A stretch of DNA of 64,000 nt. It comes from Sisyra terminalis (taxonomy: Eukaryota > Arthropoda > Insecta > Neuroptera > Sisyridae). Each line of letters starts with the position of its first letter. The stretch's first letter is position 1. Shown in pieces: positions 49,101 to 58,610 of the stretch. The stretch is from positions 29,799,482-29,863,481 of the forward strand of contig OY292274.1 in assembly GCA_958496175.1 (NCBI GenBank). The letters are read 5' to 3'. The notes beneath the pieces are model-generated. The model saw only the letters and a list, made by a program, of their open reading frames with translations, did not search any database and was not told the origin of the DNA. The translations under genes and the position numbers were made by a program.

Positions 49101-49697
49101 AAGTTATAAAAGAAAATGATAACCTGATAAATTCATTTTGAAAAGCTAAGTTTTTTTCTTGTTTGAATTAAATACGGAGCATTTGTTATGTGGTTTATAT
49201 TCATTTTGTAGACTTATTTTAGTTGTTATACCTTGTTTTAAAATTGAGTCATAAATTCGGTATGTGCTTTCACAGTCGTTCATCATTCGTCGGTGAGCAC
49301 CATCCAAAGATTTGGATCGTTCTCTGAACTCTTCCTCATTTTCGTGGCTGGAACTTTCACTACAAGAGGAGCGTCTATGGTACCCATCGTGCGATCGCCA
49401 AGGATTGACTACTTTTTTACCAAAATGCCTGATGAGTTCTTGAATTGTGTGGTGATGATGATTGTGATTAGAATTTCGGGGCACACGTGGTGATGACGAA
49501 AATGGGGTCGTGCCTTCTTCAGGGGTTACAGGTGGAATGTCAATGCTGCCATTAGGGCAGCTTTCAGTACTTCCCGAGTTGGTGCGTGATCTACTATGAT
49601 GCAACAGATGATGCAGTCCGCTTATATGGTGACCATGGTGACCCACGTGATTTTGCGGAGGCTGCTGACTGTGCAGAAGATTATTTAAGCTATGCAT
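29266..49697 (-). CDS. AMPK gamma subunit, long isoform, 625 aa
   Basis: Nine coding exons on the minus strand: 49697-49232, 45990-45857, 37925-37877, 33351-33214, 30731-30579, 30409-30231, 30156-29953, 29883-29599 and 29535-29266. All have GT/AG borders and compatible phases. Gamma is the nucleotide-sensing subunit of the AMP-activated kinase. Residues 1-216 form a His/Ser/Arg-rich, probably disordered isoform extension ([29 protein letters not shown]). Four CBS motifs follow from about residue 230. Visible nucleotide-site features are VRAAPLWD (CBS1), IHRLPVID with H345/R346 (CBS2), [10 protein letters not shown] (CBS3), and VHRLVVVD with H492/R493 plus SLSD 508-511 (CBS4). No key residue is missing. 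The acidic tail after about 537 ends EVTVSGGE. An in-frame TAA lies just upstream of the chosen ATG. Introns of up to 8 kb hold a mariner, a SINE and other repeats. Drosophila SNF4Agamma (loechrig) also has long and short forms. Confidence 0.93.
30732..33213 (-). other. AMPK gamma intron
   Basis: Intron of about 2.5 kb. Contents are AT-rich with a SINE copy at 32357-32519. The stretch 31250-31450 is slightly GC-richer with an open plus-strand frame of 62 codons that has no recognisable motif. I see no second gene in it. Confidence 0.6.
32357..32519 (+). repeat. tRNA-derived SINE, copy 2
   Basis: The head has a clean A box, TGGCCGAGTGG (near 32373), of the type found in tRNA-Ser or tRNA-Leu, and a decayed B box, GGGTTTAATCTTC (near 32408). 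The body, including GAGTCGCTAAAGATCTTAGTAG and GTGACGG, aligns block by block with the copy at 1936-2085, and the end is A-rich. Since copy 1 has the better B box and copy 2 the better A box, the two have decayed independently from one source. Confidence 0.6.
34143..34235 (-). promoter_or_regulatory. Candidate promoter of AMPK gamma short isoform with two CACGTG boxes
   Basis: Upstream of the short-isoform ATG on the minus strand lie a TATA-like TTTATAAAG (34221-34230) and two palindromic E-boxes CACGTG (34185-34190 and 34202-34207). Each is flanked by GTACAC. The TATA-like site is about 80 bases before the ATG, a plausible distance. CACGTG is bound by bHLH factors (Myc/Max, CLOCK/CYCLE, MiT/TFE). 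Which of them acts here is not known. Confidence 0.4.
34795..34875. other. Isolated GC-rich, CpG-rich patch
   Basis: About 80 bases with runs such as GGTGCGCCCCCC and GGCGCGCGCCTCCGCCCCCC stand out in otherwise AT-rich DNA. It lies about 650 bases upstream of the short-isoform start of AMPK gamma. It could be a 5' UTR or promoter fragment, or part of an inserted sequence. No coding or RNA family is recognised. Confidence 0.45.
36408..36710 (+). other. Open frame of 100 codons without start, protein-like composition
   Basis: Between a TGA at 36405 and a TAG at 36708 the frame stays open and reads like real protein, for example [19 protein letters not shown] and [19 protein letters not shown], with few low-complexity runs. 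There is no good ATG at its head. It lies antisense inside an AMPK gamma intron. It may be a transposon or gene remnant, or chance. I do not recognise the family. Confidence 0.25.
39410..39676 (-). mobile_element. Internally deleted mariner element
   Basis: The two 37-base terminal inverted repeats (39410-39446 and 39640-39676, starting CCAGGTTGTTCAATAAG) are identical and flanked by TA on both sides, as Tc1/mariner insertions are. Between them, on the minus strand, remains only the C-terminal end of a mariner transposase: [20 protein letters not shown] followed by EDRWSKC and a stop. The catalytic D,D(34)D region is gone, so the copy can move only if a full-length relative supplies transposase. 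Identical TIRs suggest recent activity. Confidence 0.9.
40084..41075 (+). repeat. Dispersed repeat, family X, near-complete copy
   Basis: It starts CTAGCTGATCCCCGCGACTT and ends TTTTATATATTAGTATAGAT. Before the end stand a GACAGACAGAC run and GTACAGACAGACG. The same two ends and body recur at 58.6-63.0 kb. Relative to those copies this one lacks about 350 bases (around 40604). No coding capacity is seen. The class is not determined; a non-autonomous DNA or retro-element is possible. Confidence 0.7.
44580..44870 (+). repeat. Inverted-repeat element carrying a hammerhead-like motif, copy 1
   Basis: Arms of about 75-80 bases (44585-44660, with ACTGTTTATACAATATATAA, and 44795-44870, with ATTTTCTATAAACAGTA) are imperfect reverse complements. 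They enclose a core with GGAGCGATCC and the hammerhead-like motif at 44706. The right part of this unit recurs twice at 55.68-56.16 kb. Penelope-like retroelements are known to carry hammerhead ribozymes. No reverse transcriptase is present here. Confidence 0.55.
44706..44748 (+). ncRNA. Hammerhead-ribozyme-like motif
   Basis: Order of elements: CTGAGGA (core CUGANGA), a stem-loop GATTGC..TAATC, GAAA, then ATACGTAT followed by C. ATACGTAT is a perfect palindrome, so stem III would be an open minimal stem that closes in a dimer or with a partner, and the following C is the favoured cleavage nucleotide. Stem I would pair TCA (44706-44708) with TGG (44744-44746). One extra A separates the core from stem II, which may weaken activity. 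Confidence 0.45.
45991..49231 (-). other. AMPK gamma first intron in the long form
   Basis: About 3.2 kb, holding a hAT-type MITE (48487-49090). No other supported feature. Confidence 0.6.
48487..49090. mobile_element. hAT-type MITE with 8-bp target duplication
   Basis: The element is flanked by CTTATGCT at 48479-48486 and 49091-49098, an 8-bp direct duplication typical of hAT transposons. The ends are similar inverted repeats (TAGTATGACCGAAC on the left; TAGTGTCCGACCGAAAC read inward from the right). Several CGGTTTCGG/CCGAAACCG repeats crowd both subterminal regions, a usual place for transposase binding. No coding sequence, so it is non-autonomous. It lies in the first AMPK gamma intron. 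Confidence 0.82.
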
Positions 49698-50340
49698 TTC
49701 TCCTGATTTGTGTTAATGCAATCACTTTCGTCATACACGATTGTTTTATTTTAATTTTTTCATTATGTAGACGTCGTTTTTCCGCCTAATACCCTTTTTT
49801 CTGCACAATTTGATGGTTCCACATTTGTCTATCGAAATTCGCCATCTCTTGTAGATTTGGTCACAATAACAATTACTTTATACAAATATAGATTCTCATT
49901 GTTTTGGCAATCCAATGATTTTCCTAGAGCAATTTTTTATTTGGTTTTCTGACAAACTTTATGTTTGAATTGAAAAGACTTTTTCAAACAAAAATGTTGT
50001 TGAATAAAATACCATTATTAAATTTTACGTTAAGAATCGAAATACAAACGACGCCACGTGTTTGACTTAGTTCAAGCCCGGCACAACTAAATCGCAACGT
50101 GTTTAAAACCATATTTATAAAAAAAATCACATTAAATATGCGCAGTAAGTAGGGGGCCCGGCATTCGCTTTTGAATACTTTGAATGGATATCGAACGTAA
50201 TCAACAGCTGAGAGAAAATGCTCAAGAAATATTATACGCGTTGTTACTTGAAAGATGTGTATTACGTATTTATAAAGTGGGTCTGCATGGAATTTGCTAA
50301 GCCCACAAAACAACTGACTTTGTTCACTTTGCTTATGATT
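49698..50340 (-). promoter_or_regulatory. Upstream region of AMPK gamma long isoform
   Basis: The DNA upstream of the long-isoform ATG is locally GC-richer around 50040-50200 (ACGACGCCACGTG, GGGGGCCCGGCATTCG) and includes one CACGTG box at 50055-50060. A promoter or a 5' non-coding exon is likely, but no TATA or initiator can be fixed by eye. Confidence 0.35.
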
Positions 50341-53300
50341 CTTACCTTTAAGTGTTTCACTATATTCTTATCAACACTTTCTTGATAACTTTCTGTTTGT
50401 CAATATAAATTGTTGATAAGCAGTTCCAAAAAAAACTCAATAATCGAGAAAAACCTTGAGAAAACACAGAAAATACTTTTCATGAGATAATTTTTCATAA
50501 AAATATCATCATTTTTCATAGTTTTTAAGACATACATATCAATTAAACAATGCATTCTATTCGACCTATAATCTCATTTCTATAAAATAATCCTTTAAAG
50601 ATATTTACAATAACTTGCAATTGTCTTATTAACACCATAATAAACGGGTTTATTATGGATTCTATTATTTCTTCAAAGAAAAAGGTGTGTTAAGCTAATA
50701 AATAGGTACATTTTTTATTTTTTATTCTAAAACAAAAAGTAAGTAATCTATGTATCAAAACTAAAAATGATATCGTAAAATAAAAAAAAAAGTATATTGT
50801 AACCTAACGTATATGAATGAGTTTGAAGCCAAGGCTGAATCAACAGACATCCAAAGGTTTTATTCAATAACTAGATACGATAAAATTTAAATACAAAAGT
50901 TTCAAATAAGTTTATAATGATAACTCGTATGACACATTTAAGTACTATGACCCATAATAATAATAATACAAAAGGTAGTAATCAACATAGACTAAATATG
51001 CAAATTCAATTTGAAAACTATGTCACTTTAAGCTATATATGGTACTTTATGAAACATTAATTTTATCTTCTATTTTTTATTATTAAATTTATCTCAATAT
51101 TGAACTTAAAACAGTTTTTCAACTTCTGAAACCCAAAATTTAATTAAATGCTTACCAACAAATAATCAAAAATAATCTGTAAGCATGTGGCAAATGTTAG
51201 TAGGAAATATTGAAATAATTATTTTTTTCAAATTGAAATTTTTCGTAGAAATAATGATTTTTTGAAATTTAGCCTTGATATGTTTGAATACCAGAATTAT
51301 CCATTTGTAATTTACTTGTTTTGCATTTTCAAATATAGAAACCTACACAGACCAAATTATGATTGCTATTTCAAAAATTCAACGCAATAAAGAAGGAACA
51401 ACAAATTGAAACTGTACGAATAAAATACATAATTAATTAATTGGAGAAATAAAAAAAAAAATGCAAACATGAATAAAAAATATTTAGTCAGCCTTTCAAT
51501 ACACAAACGATATATTTGATTAGTAAAAAGAAAATTTCCATTGCGAAAATTTAATTTCACAAATAAACAAGACACCTATTTGTTAATACCTTTTTATTAT
51601 TGTAAGTATACATACAAAATTAGTATAATGTATGTTTTTTAAACTTCAATATTTTTTTTCCTTTCACTGATAATTGAAGGGTTTTAGTAAAACAGAACAA
51701 AGTATATTTGAAACTTATTTTTGGGTTAATCTGACTCATTTTTATTCAGTATTATAGTAAAATGATAATTGCGATTATTAAGTTAAAAATGGACAGGAAA
51801 TGAAATACACGCATTTGCATAAATGTAACATAATTTTTTAAATAAAAAAATGTAGCTGAGTACATTTGTTTTTGAAGATCATGGTCAAGTAATCCCTTGG
51901 GGAAATTTAAACAATTGCGAGTTCTATCTAGTAGTTTTATTTCTCGTATTAAATACAATACCCAGTTATGAGTTAAAGTTTAATACTCGATTGGACCATA
52001 CAATAAACTATTCTAGTTTGAGGTTTTCATTGATTAAATTTGTTTGTCTCTTGTTCTATCACATTTGGTGAATTTCCATAAAAATGTCCCTAATTTCTTA
52101 AGATAATCAAAAAACGACCACCATTTATAGTAGTCATTGTTTTGCTGCAAAAAATTATTCATATTCAACTAATGTTGACAACACTTTTGAGTTTGGCGTA
52201 AGAAAATATACTGTTATCGACAAAGTTTTCTTCACATCATTGAACATCTTCAGAAGATTCTTGATTAAAACAGATAAATTGTCTGCGTATATGAAAAAAA
52301 CAGCAAGAAACAGTTGTCGATAAAAGTAATTAATAAGACTCAATTTTATATATCTTTATACCCCACAGTGTCTTTAATACAAATCTATTATAGAGCTATA
52401 CAATTAATTTTATAATGATAAATATATTATTTTTTTTCTTTAAAATAGAATTCTAACATGAATTTCTTAAGTCGTAAATGATAATATTCTTCGACTATAA
52501 ACCTCGGCTTACGAGATATTTTTACATGTTTTACCCCTACACAGTTTAAAAATATAACAAGTATAGGTTATAAATTGTATTTATATTTGAAAAAATTGCA
52601 TTGGTTTATATTTTTTAATGTATCTTTATGCGACATTTATGAAGGTAGGTGTTTTCCAATTTAAACGATGAGTCAGTGTGGGGTGGAGCAAAATATTTTC
52701 ATTTTAAGATTTCTTTATGTATAAAAGGACTAACAGAGCGATAACGAAAACTTGTTTTACTAATCATTAATATTGTCACAAATTTATTTATTTTTTTCAA
52801 ACTTATGATCTGAAATTCAAAATTCATAAATGTTTTCAGCAATTAAGTTACAACTGTTTGATATAAAATATATTCAGAATATGTTTATTTGTTCATTTAC
52901 GTATATGGGAACAAATAAATTGACAAATATGGACACCCTAATTGTTTAAGGTATGTTAACATAAAACCGGAATTTGCCAATACGTGGACAATAGACGGAC
53001 TGCCAAATCATATCATTGAGACCATTTTTATTTGGATATTTGACAACGATTTTAAATTCGCAAAAGAGTAAATTTCCAACGATTTAATCATTTCTAATGG
53101 CATTGAACATGTGGAGTTTTGTGCTGGAAAAGAACGATTTGCGAATGGCATTGTTTTCCTATTACTATTTAAACAAAAATGGTTGTCAAAGCTAACGTTG
53201 AGCATGCTGTTAGAAAATCTCAGTGTTTTAATAGGTTATAAAAAATTAATATTGACGATATTAACGTAAAAAACGATGATTGAACATACATGATGATTAA

Positions 53301-55679
53301 TTACATGTAAGTATTGGTAAATTATAATGATTAATTACATGTAAGTATTGGTAAGTTATAATAAGTATTGATAATATTTTATTAAAATTCTGTCAGCTTC
53401 TTCAATATTTTTTGCGAATTAAAAAACCATGATATATAAATGTCCAGACAGGAATACATGATAGGCTCAGGCTTGTCCCAACTATGCAGAATTGGCTTAA
53501 TCTTTCCGTTAATGGGGTGATGTTAGGCTCGTCAGTCTTCACTAATCATTGACATTGGCGTTTTACCCATTGGTAACTCTAAGGTTACGATAGTTTACAG
53601 AAATTGGGGTTTAAGTATTGACCCAAGCATAGCTACGCCATTCAACTCTGGAAGTTCCTGTATGGTTGGACTAAAATCATGTTCTTAAACTTCGTAAGCT
53701 TTGGTTTAGTAAGGACAATAGAAATTCACGAAAAAAGTTTATATTTCTTTCTGCTTAACTTAATATTGTATATTGCAAAAATATTATGTTTACGCTTCGA
53801 CAGGTGGACAACTGAACAAGTATTAAATTACTTAATAGCAGAAGTGTTTAACTGAAATCTACCTACTTATTTAGTTTCCTTTGAAATAACAAGATAAGAT
53901 TTCGAAGTGCAATAGTTTTTTCTTTTTCTATAGAGTTAATATTTATCTTTAAATAAATGTATTTTCTTATGTTAAAAAAATAAAAAAAATTCAAAAGCAT
54001 TCTGAACCAATATTTTCATATTTGGGGATTGTTGACTATTTAAAACGACTTTCAGAACCACTAATATAAAAATTAGCAAACATAGTAATTAAATAATTGT
54101 TGTATACCCCTTCAGTTTAAACCAGAAATTAATCTAAACAGATTTTTAATGGAAAATCTTGGCTCAATTATTTGCTTTATTGTAGGTAATAAATTAGTTG
54201 CTCTGCAAATTCTTTGAGATTTCTCAATTTACAACTTCCTGTTAGTAAAAAAAATCTCTGAAATAAGTGAAGAAAGAGTTTTTTTTGTGCGACTTGAGAA
54301 CATTTTTAAAAAATTTTTATGTAAGCTAAAAAATCTGATTATGCCACTATAATATACCTAATATTGAAAATATAATAAATCTTTGTATTACTTAAATATG
54401 ATGTACTAAAATGTTTTTTTAGTTTAGTAATAATCTTAAGTTTATTCGTACGAAATCATTGTTTTTTTTTAAACTTGCATTAATCCATAATATAATGGAG
54501 TACTATAAACACATTTATACGTTTTTCTTGGGGTTTTGGTATATAATATATCCCGTTAAAGTAAATTTTTCTCAGTTTACTAAGTAGGTACCTACTATGA
54601 GTATTTTCAAAAAATCTAGAAGTCAAATATAAAAGTACCAAAAAATAAATCACTATAAATATTATAGCTTCGACTCCACTATGGTAGATAAATATTGTAG
54701 CTGCGGTTCTTCAAAAATTTTTCGATTTCATGACCTCGAGTTTTGCCTTACTAGTCTTAGTATAGTAATTTTTAAAAAAATTCATATCTAAGGATAGATG
54801 CTAACATTTAGGTTTCAATTTGTGCCAAAAAATTATTTTGCGTAAGACATCGATTTATGTTTGTGGATTTTTTTTTCATGTGTGCATATATGCAGAAGTT
54901 TATATAAATATGTAGGTATTCCTAGTAGTGACAGTGTGATTTTTCCAAAAAAATAATATATATTTTTCCCTTTAAAACATTTCTTTTGCAATTGAATAAT
55001 AGAGAAAAAGAAAATTTTTGAGTTATAACAAACAATACGGTATTAAATTCAAAATTTGAAATAATATAATGTCCTTTTGTTTTTAGAAATTGATTTTAAA
55101 ATGTTCTATTTTATTTATGTAACAATAAATTTATTTTGAAGTAGAAACTTAAATAGTTATAAAAAACATGAAAACCAGTAATTTATTTCACTAACTAAAA
55201 GAAAAATAATTTATTGTTTACGTGACTTTTTCAACATAAAACGGCTTAAGGAAACCTATACAAATCTAAAGTGAGTTGATATAGGTATAAATATAATACC
55301 TCTAGTTATAACGAACTTATTGCGGTATGTATTTAAGTATGGGTCTCTAAAGAGAAAACCAATATTTAATAAATTATCTAAGTAGATTGAATGTAATAAC
55401 ATTACAGAACATTTAACATTACATACTAGTACCTATTTACGTAAAACAACGCAAATTTAGTTTGTAATTTTAACTTCACATTTAGAGAAAAGAGGACTTA
55501 AGCTTATTTTAACTTATTGATTTAGTATAAACGAGAATTAAGCTAACAAATAATTTCAAAGCAATTGCATATGGTAGTGGTAAAATGCCTAAGAATAATG
55601 ATACACAAATAAAAAAAAAATGAATTATTAATCGAATACCAAGTGGAACTAAGGACGCAATATAGACTTTGCTGTACCG
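50341..55679. other. Intergenic, no supported gene
   Basis: Mostly AT-rich. The stretch 52975-53210 has a broken frame including TWTIDGLPN, and 53440-53700 is GC-richer without recognisable content. A tandem duplication lies at 53294-53361. Confidence 0.4.
53294..53361 (+). repeat. Tandem duplication, 34-bp unit, two copies
   Basis: The unit TGATTAATTACATGTAAGTA... is repeated head to tail starting at 53294 and 53328, with one substitution in about 34 bases. It is a young local duplication with no evident function. Confidence 0.75.
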
Positions 55680-55763
55680 ATAGTAAATGTATAACATGCT
55701 ACAAAAGTAAACCATAAACATAAATTTGAACAAAACTTCAAACAAATTAGTTACTGACATATT

Positions 55764-55808
55764 GTCCAGATACGTATTTCGATTGCTAAGCAACCTTCAT
55801 CAGTGGTC
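55764..55808 (-). ncRNA. Hammerhead-ribozyme-like motif
   Basis: Read on the minus strand: CCA, CTGATGA, a stem-loop GGTTGC-TTA-GCAATC (six pairs, one G-U), GAAA overlapping the palindrome ATACGTAT, then C and TGG. CCA pairs with TGG for stem I. All core residues (CUGAUGA, GAAA, cleavage C) are present. An extra A sits before stem II. This is the best-looking of the copies. Confidence 0.5.
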
Positions 55809-55994
55809 ATCAAGAAGTATTAGATCGGTCCGTAACTGCTATATGATGAGTCACTAAATATATTTGATAAATTATCAAATTTAATTTGTTAAAAAAAAGA
55901 TACACTTTAGGTTTACAATTATATATACCCTATATATTTAGAATATTTTGACTATTCACATAACAGTTAAGGAGCGATCCAATACTACTTGATG

Positions 55995-56038
55995 ACCACT
56001 GATGAAGGTTGCTTTGCAATCGAAATACGTATTTAGGC
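55995..56038 (+). ncRNA. Hammerhead-ribozyme-like motif, probably weakened
   Basis: CTGATGA, stem-loop GGTTGC-TTT-GCAATC, GAAA and ATACGTAT are intact, but the base after the palindrome is T and the next bases (TAGG) pair poorly with CCA, so stem I is damaged. It is the partner of the reversed copy at 55764. Confidence 0.4.
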
Positions 56039-56160
56039 AATACGTCAGTAATTTATTTGTTAGAACTTTGGTTTAAATTTATACTTATTGTTTATTTTTA
56101 AAATTATATTACATAAATAAAACCACAATATATTTTATATATTGTATAAACAGTATAACT

Positions 56161-58366
56161 ATGCAAAGGCAGCGTGAAAATCTAATTTGCTGTTATGTAA
56201 TTTTGAGCTTAAGTATACATATACGATTGTTAAATAAGTTTTGAGACATTAATGGCAAGATATCAATGTCTGTTATTCCTTTTAAACATCGAAATACCCC
56301 GCAAGGGATGAACATCAATTTCTCTACAATAAAAGCTCTTGTGTTAAAATTGACTGATTAAGCCGAACGTGGATAAAGGTACAAGAGAATAATATAGAAA
56401 TAATATAGAAAGAAGTTCCATCAAAATGTTAGAACACAATTAAATTATTGAATTTAAATGAAAACACTCAAAAGTTTGGTTATCCAATTATCAATGTCAC
56501 TTAAGATAGGATGATCTCACTTCAAAGTAATAAATTTTGTAGTTTTGAGATTAAAAAGTAATTAGTTTCGAATCATCTAAAAAATATACTAGCGTTTTTA
56601 ATGTTTTATTGATGATTTTGCATTGTAGTTTGGTTTTTAATGACGTTCAGTATTAAATAAGAGTGTGCCATGGTCACATAGACCAATGAAATATTAATAT
56701 GATTTCATTCATTTTTTTTCCTTAATTAAAAACGATTAGGTTAATAAATCTTTTATCACTATGTACAATGTACATAGTGACAACAACTATCAATCAATCA
56801 TGTTTAAAAATATTTATTGTTGTTTTGCTTCTCATACATTAAGTTACTTTTGTAATTGGTATCAAGTATTGTTTCTAGTTTTAATAATCTTACTCGATAA
56901 TCCGACTTAAGCATTTGGACAAATTATTATGGGAGCATAATATGTTTCAGTATTTTAATTAAAAGTTTTTTTTCTACTGCAAAAAAGAGAATAATTTTTA
57001 ATTATCATTTATGAATGATTAAACTAAATTATCGAATATTGTACCAAAAATTGTTGCATAACCAGAAACTTCCAGTCCTAATGTCAGGTTTAAGAGCAAA
57101 TATGAATAACTATTAACTTCCCGTAAAATATTCACAGCCTAACATTGATACAACTGACAAATGATACAAATTGGCTATAGATCATATGCAATTTTTTTTA
57201 ATAGATAAAATACATTATTAACATGAAGAAAAATCAATTTTTAGTAATGAAAAACTTGTATTTCAACAGAAAAGTTTTAGTTTTAATAAGCAAATGAGAG
57301 TCCGAAAACAATAAGTGTGCTTATTGGTCCTCTGTGACGTCACAGTACGGTAATTGAAATCGAGATATACACAGATCATTGAGCGGTTACCATAGAAATA
57401 GTAATAGTTTACAAAGTTTTCGACATTTTTCACAATTTTGCGTCATTAAAAAAGGGGTTTTAAATCTTAAAAACTACTATCAATTTTTTCCTTAGGAATA
57501 GAGGTTGTGTGGATTGTAAATGGTTTAAATCATTTACATAATATTTGATCAATTTAAACAACCTTTTTCTATATTTTAAAGTATCTATATGTCTTAGGAA
57601 AACGTCCATGGGATTTTGAAGTTTCGTATTGTGACATCATTTTAATGCTGGGCCAATAGGAGTTCATTTTAGAATTTTGAATTTAATAATTTCTTTTGCA
57701 TTTTTAAATGTTATTTCTTTACTTTTATCTTGTTCAATTAAAAATTAGCAGCTACATTATGTTTTGATATTAGTTGAGAACATTTTTAAATCAATTAAAA
57801 TTATTTTTAAGTGGATGTGGATTAGATCTAGATTTAGATATTGAATGAAATCAAAATGAAAGTTAAAACCATATCAGCAATTAGTTCAAATTTGAAACGA
57901 TGATTGTATTTCACTCACACGTATGTGTTTAGAATCTTTATTCTCGTCTCGGCTGAAATGCAAACATATTATATACGTTTGTCTATTATTATTATGATTT
58001 TTGGCGAATAATTAGGAAATATTTTATTACTTCACTCATATTTTAGTAATTATTATTACTAAAAATGATTTACTTTTAAGGATTCTGTACACTGTACAAT
58101 GTAAAATTTAAGCCCTCATTTCATCTCAATTTTCCTTGTACTCGTACCCTTTTCACAACATATTTGAAAATATATTCTTTACTTATTTTTACTCGGCATA
58201 AGAAGTAAAGTAGAATAGTTTTAACGACGATTACAAAAGAGCGTTGATTAAAAAAAAAGGTAAAAATGTGAAGGCTCGATGGCATTCATTATCTTTTTGA
58301 CAGATCTATGACCAGGTTCAATTTAAATTATAGAATAATTATTTACGTCGTATGACTCAAATTCTT
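56161..58366. other. Intergenic, no supported gene
   Basis: AT-rich DNA with a perfect 11-bp-arm hairpin CACTATGTACA/TGTACATAGTG at 56758-56780 and a MITE-like element at 57310-57665. No coding frame is convincing. Confidence 0.4.
57310..57665. mobile_element. MITE-like element with TGACGTCA near one end
   Basis: The left end (CTTATTGGTCCTCTGTGACGTCACAGTACGG) and the right end, read inverted (CTATTGGCCCAGCATTAAAA then TGATGTCACAATACG), share the order ATTGG(T/C)CC ... TGA(C/T)GTCACA(G/A)TACG. The 350 bases between are non-coding. The palindrome TGACGTCA (57335-57342) is a consensus CREB/ATF site carried by the element. Confidence 0.5.
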
Positions 58367-58413
58367 CATTGCAACGCGTTTCAATAGTCTTTAGTTGTCA
58401 TCGTCAGGCAATG
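58367..58413 (-). ncRNA. Relict hammerhead-like motif of a different type
   Basis: On the minus strand: CATTGC, CTGACGA, 18 bases, then GAAACGCGT, T, GCAATG. CATTGC/GCAATG gives a perfect six-pair stem I, and ACGCGT is a palindromic minimal stem III. The 18 bases that should form stem II (TGACAACTAAAGACTATT) show no good pairing, so it is either decayed or a chance match. Confidence 0.3.
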
Positions 58414-58610
58414 TTTTATTATTAATTGTGACTCGGAAATGTTAAAATAAAATTAAATATTTATCACTGTTAGACCAGGTTCACTCTAGTCATGTTGTCA
58501 ATGGGAAACATAGGGTTTAACATAGGGAAAAGTGATCTTTAAAATTTAGACTCAATTATTATCCGTATATTATAACCATATATTAAAAAGTTATTATAGC
58601 AATAAATAGC

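Larger units (their letters stand above)
55680..56160. repeat. Inverted pair of hammerhead-bearing repeat units, copies 2 and 3
   Basis: Two copies of the unit seen at 44.7 kb face each other. The left one (55680-55860) is reversed; the right one (about 55960-56160) is direct. Both carry the GATCC/GGTCCG block, the hammerhead-like motif and the AT-rich arm ending ATAAACAGTA on the right. About 100 unique bases lie between them. The head-to-head arrangement forms an imperfect palindrome. Confidence 0.6.

Noticed and set aside
49293..49789. Two plus-strand frames at the AMPK gamma 5' exon
   Set aside because: They are the antisense of a coding exon with high GC, which lengthens frames on the opposite strand.
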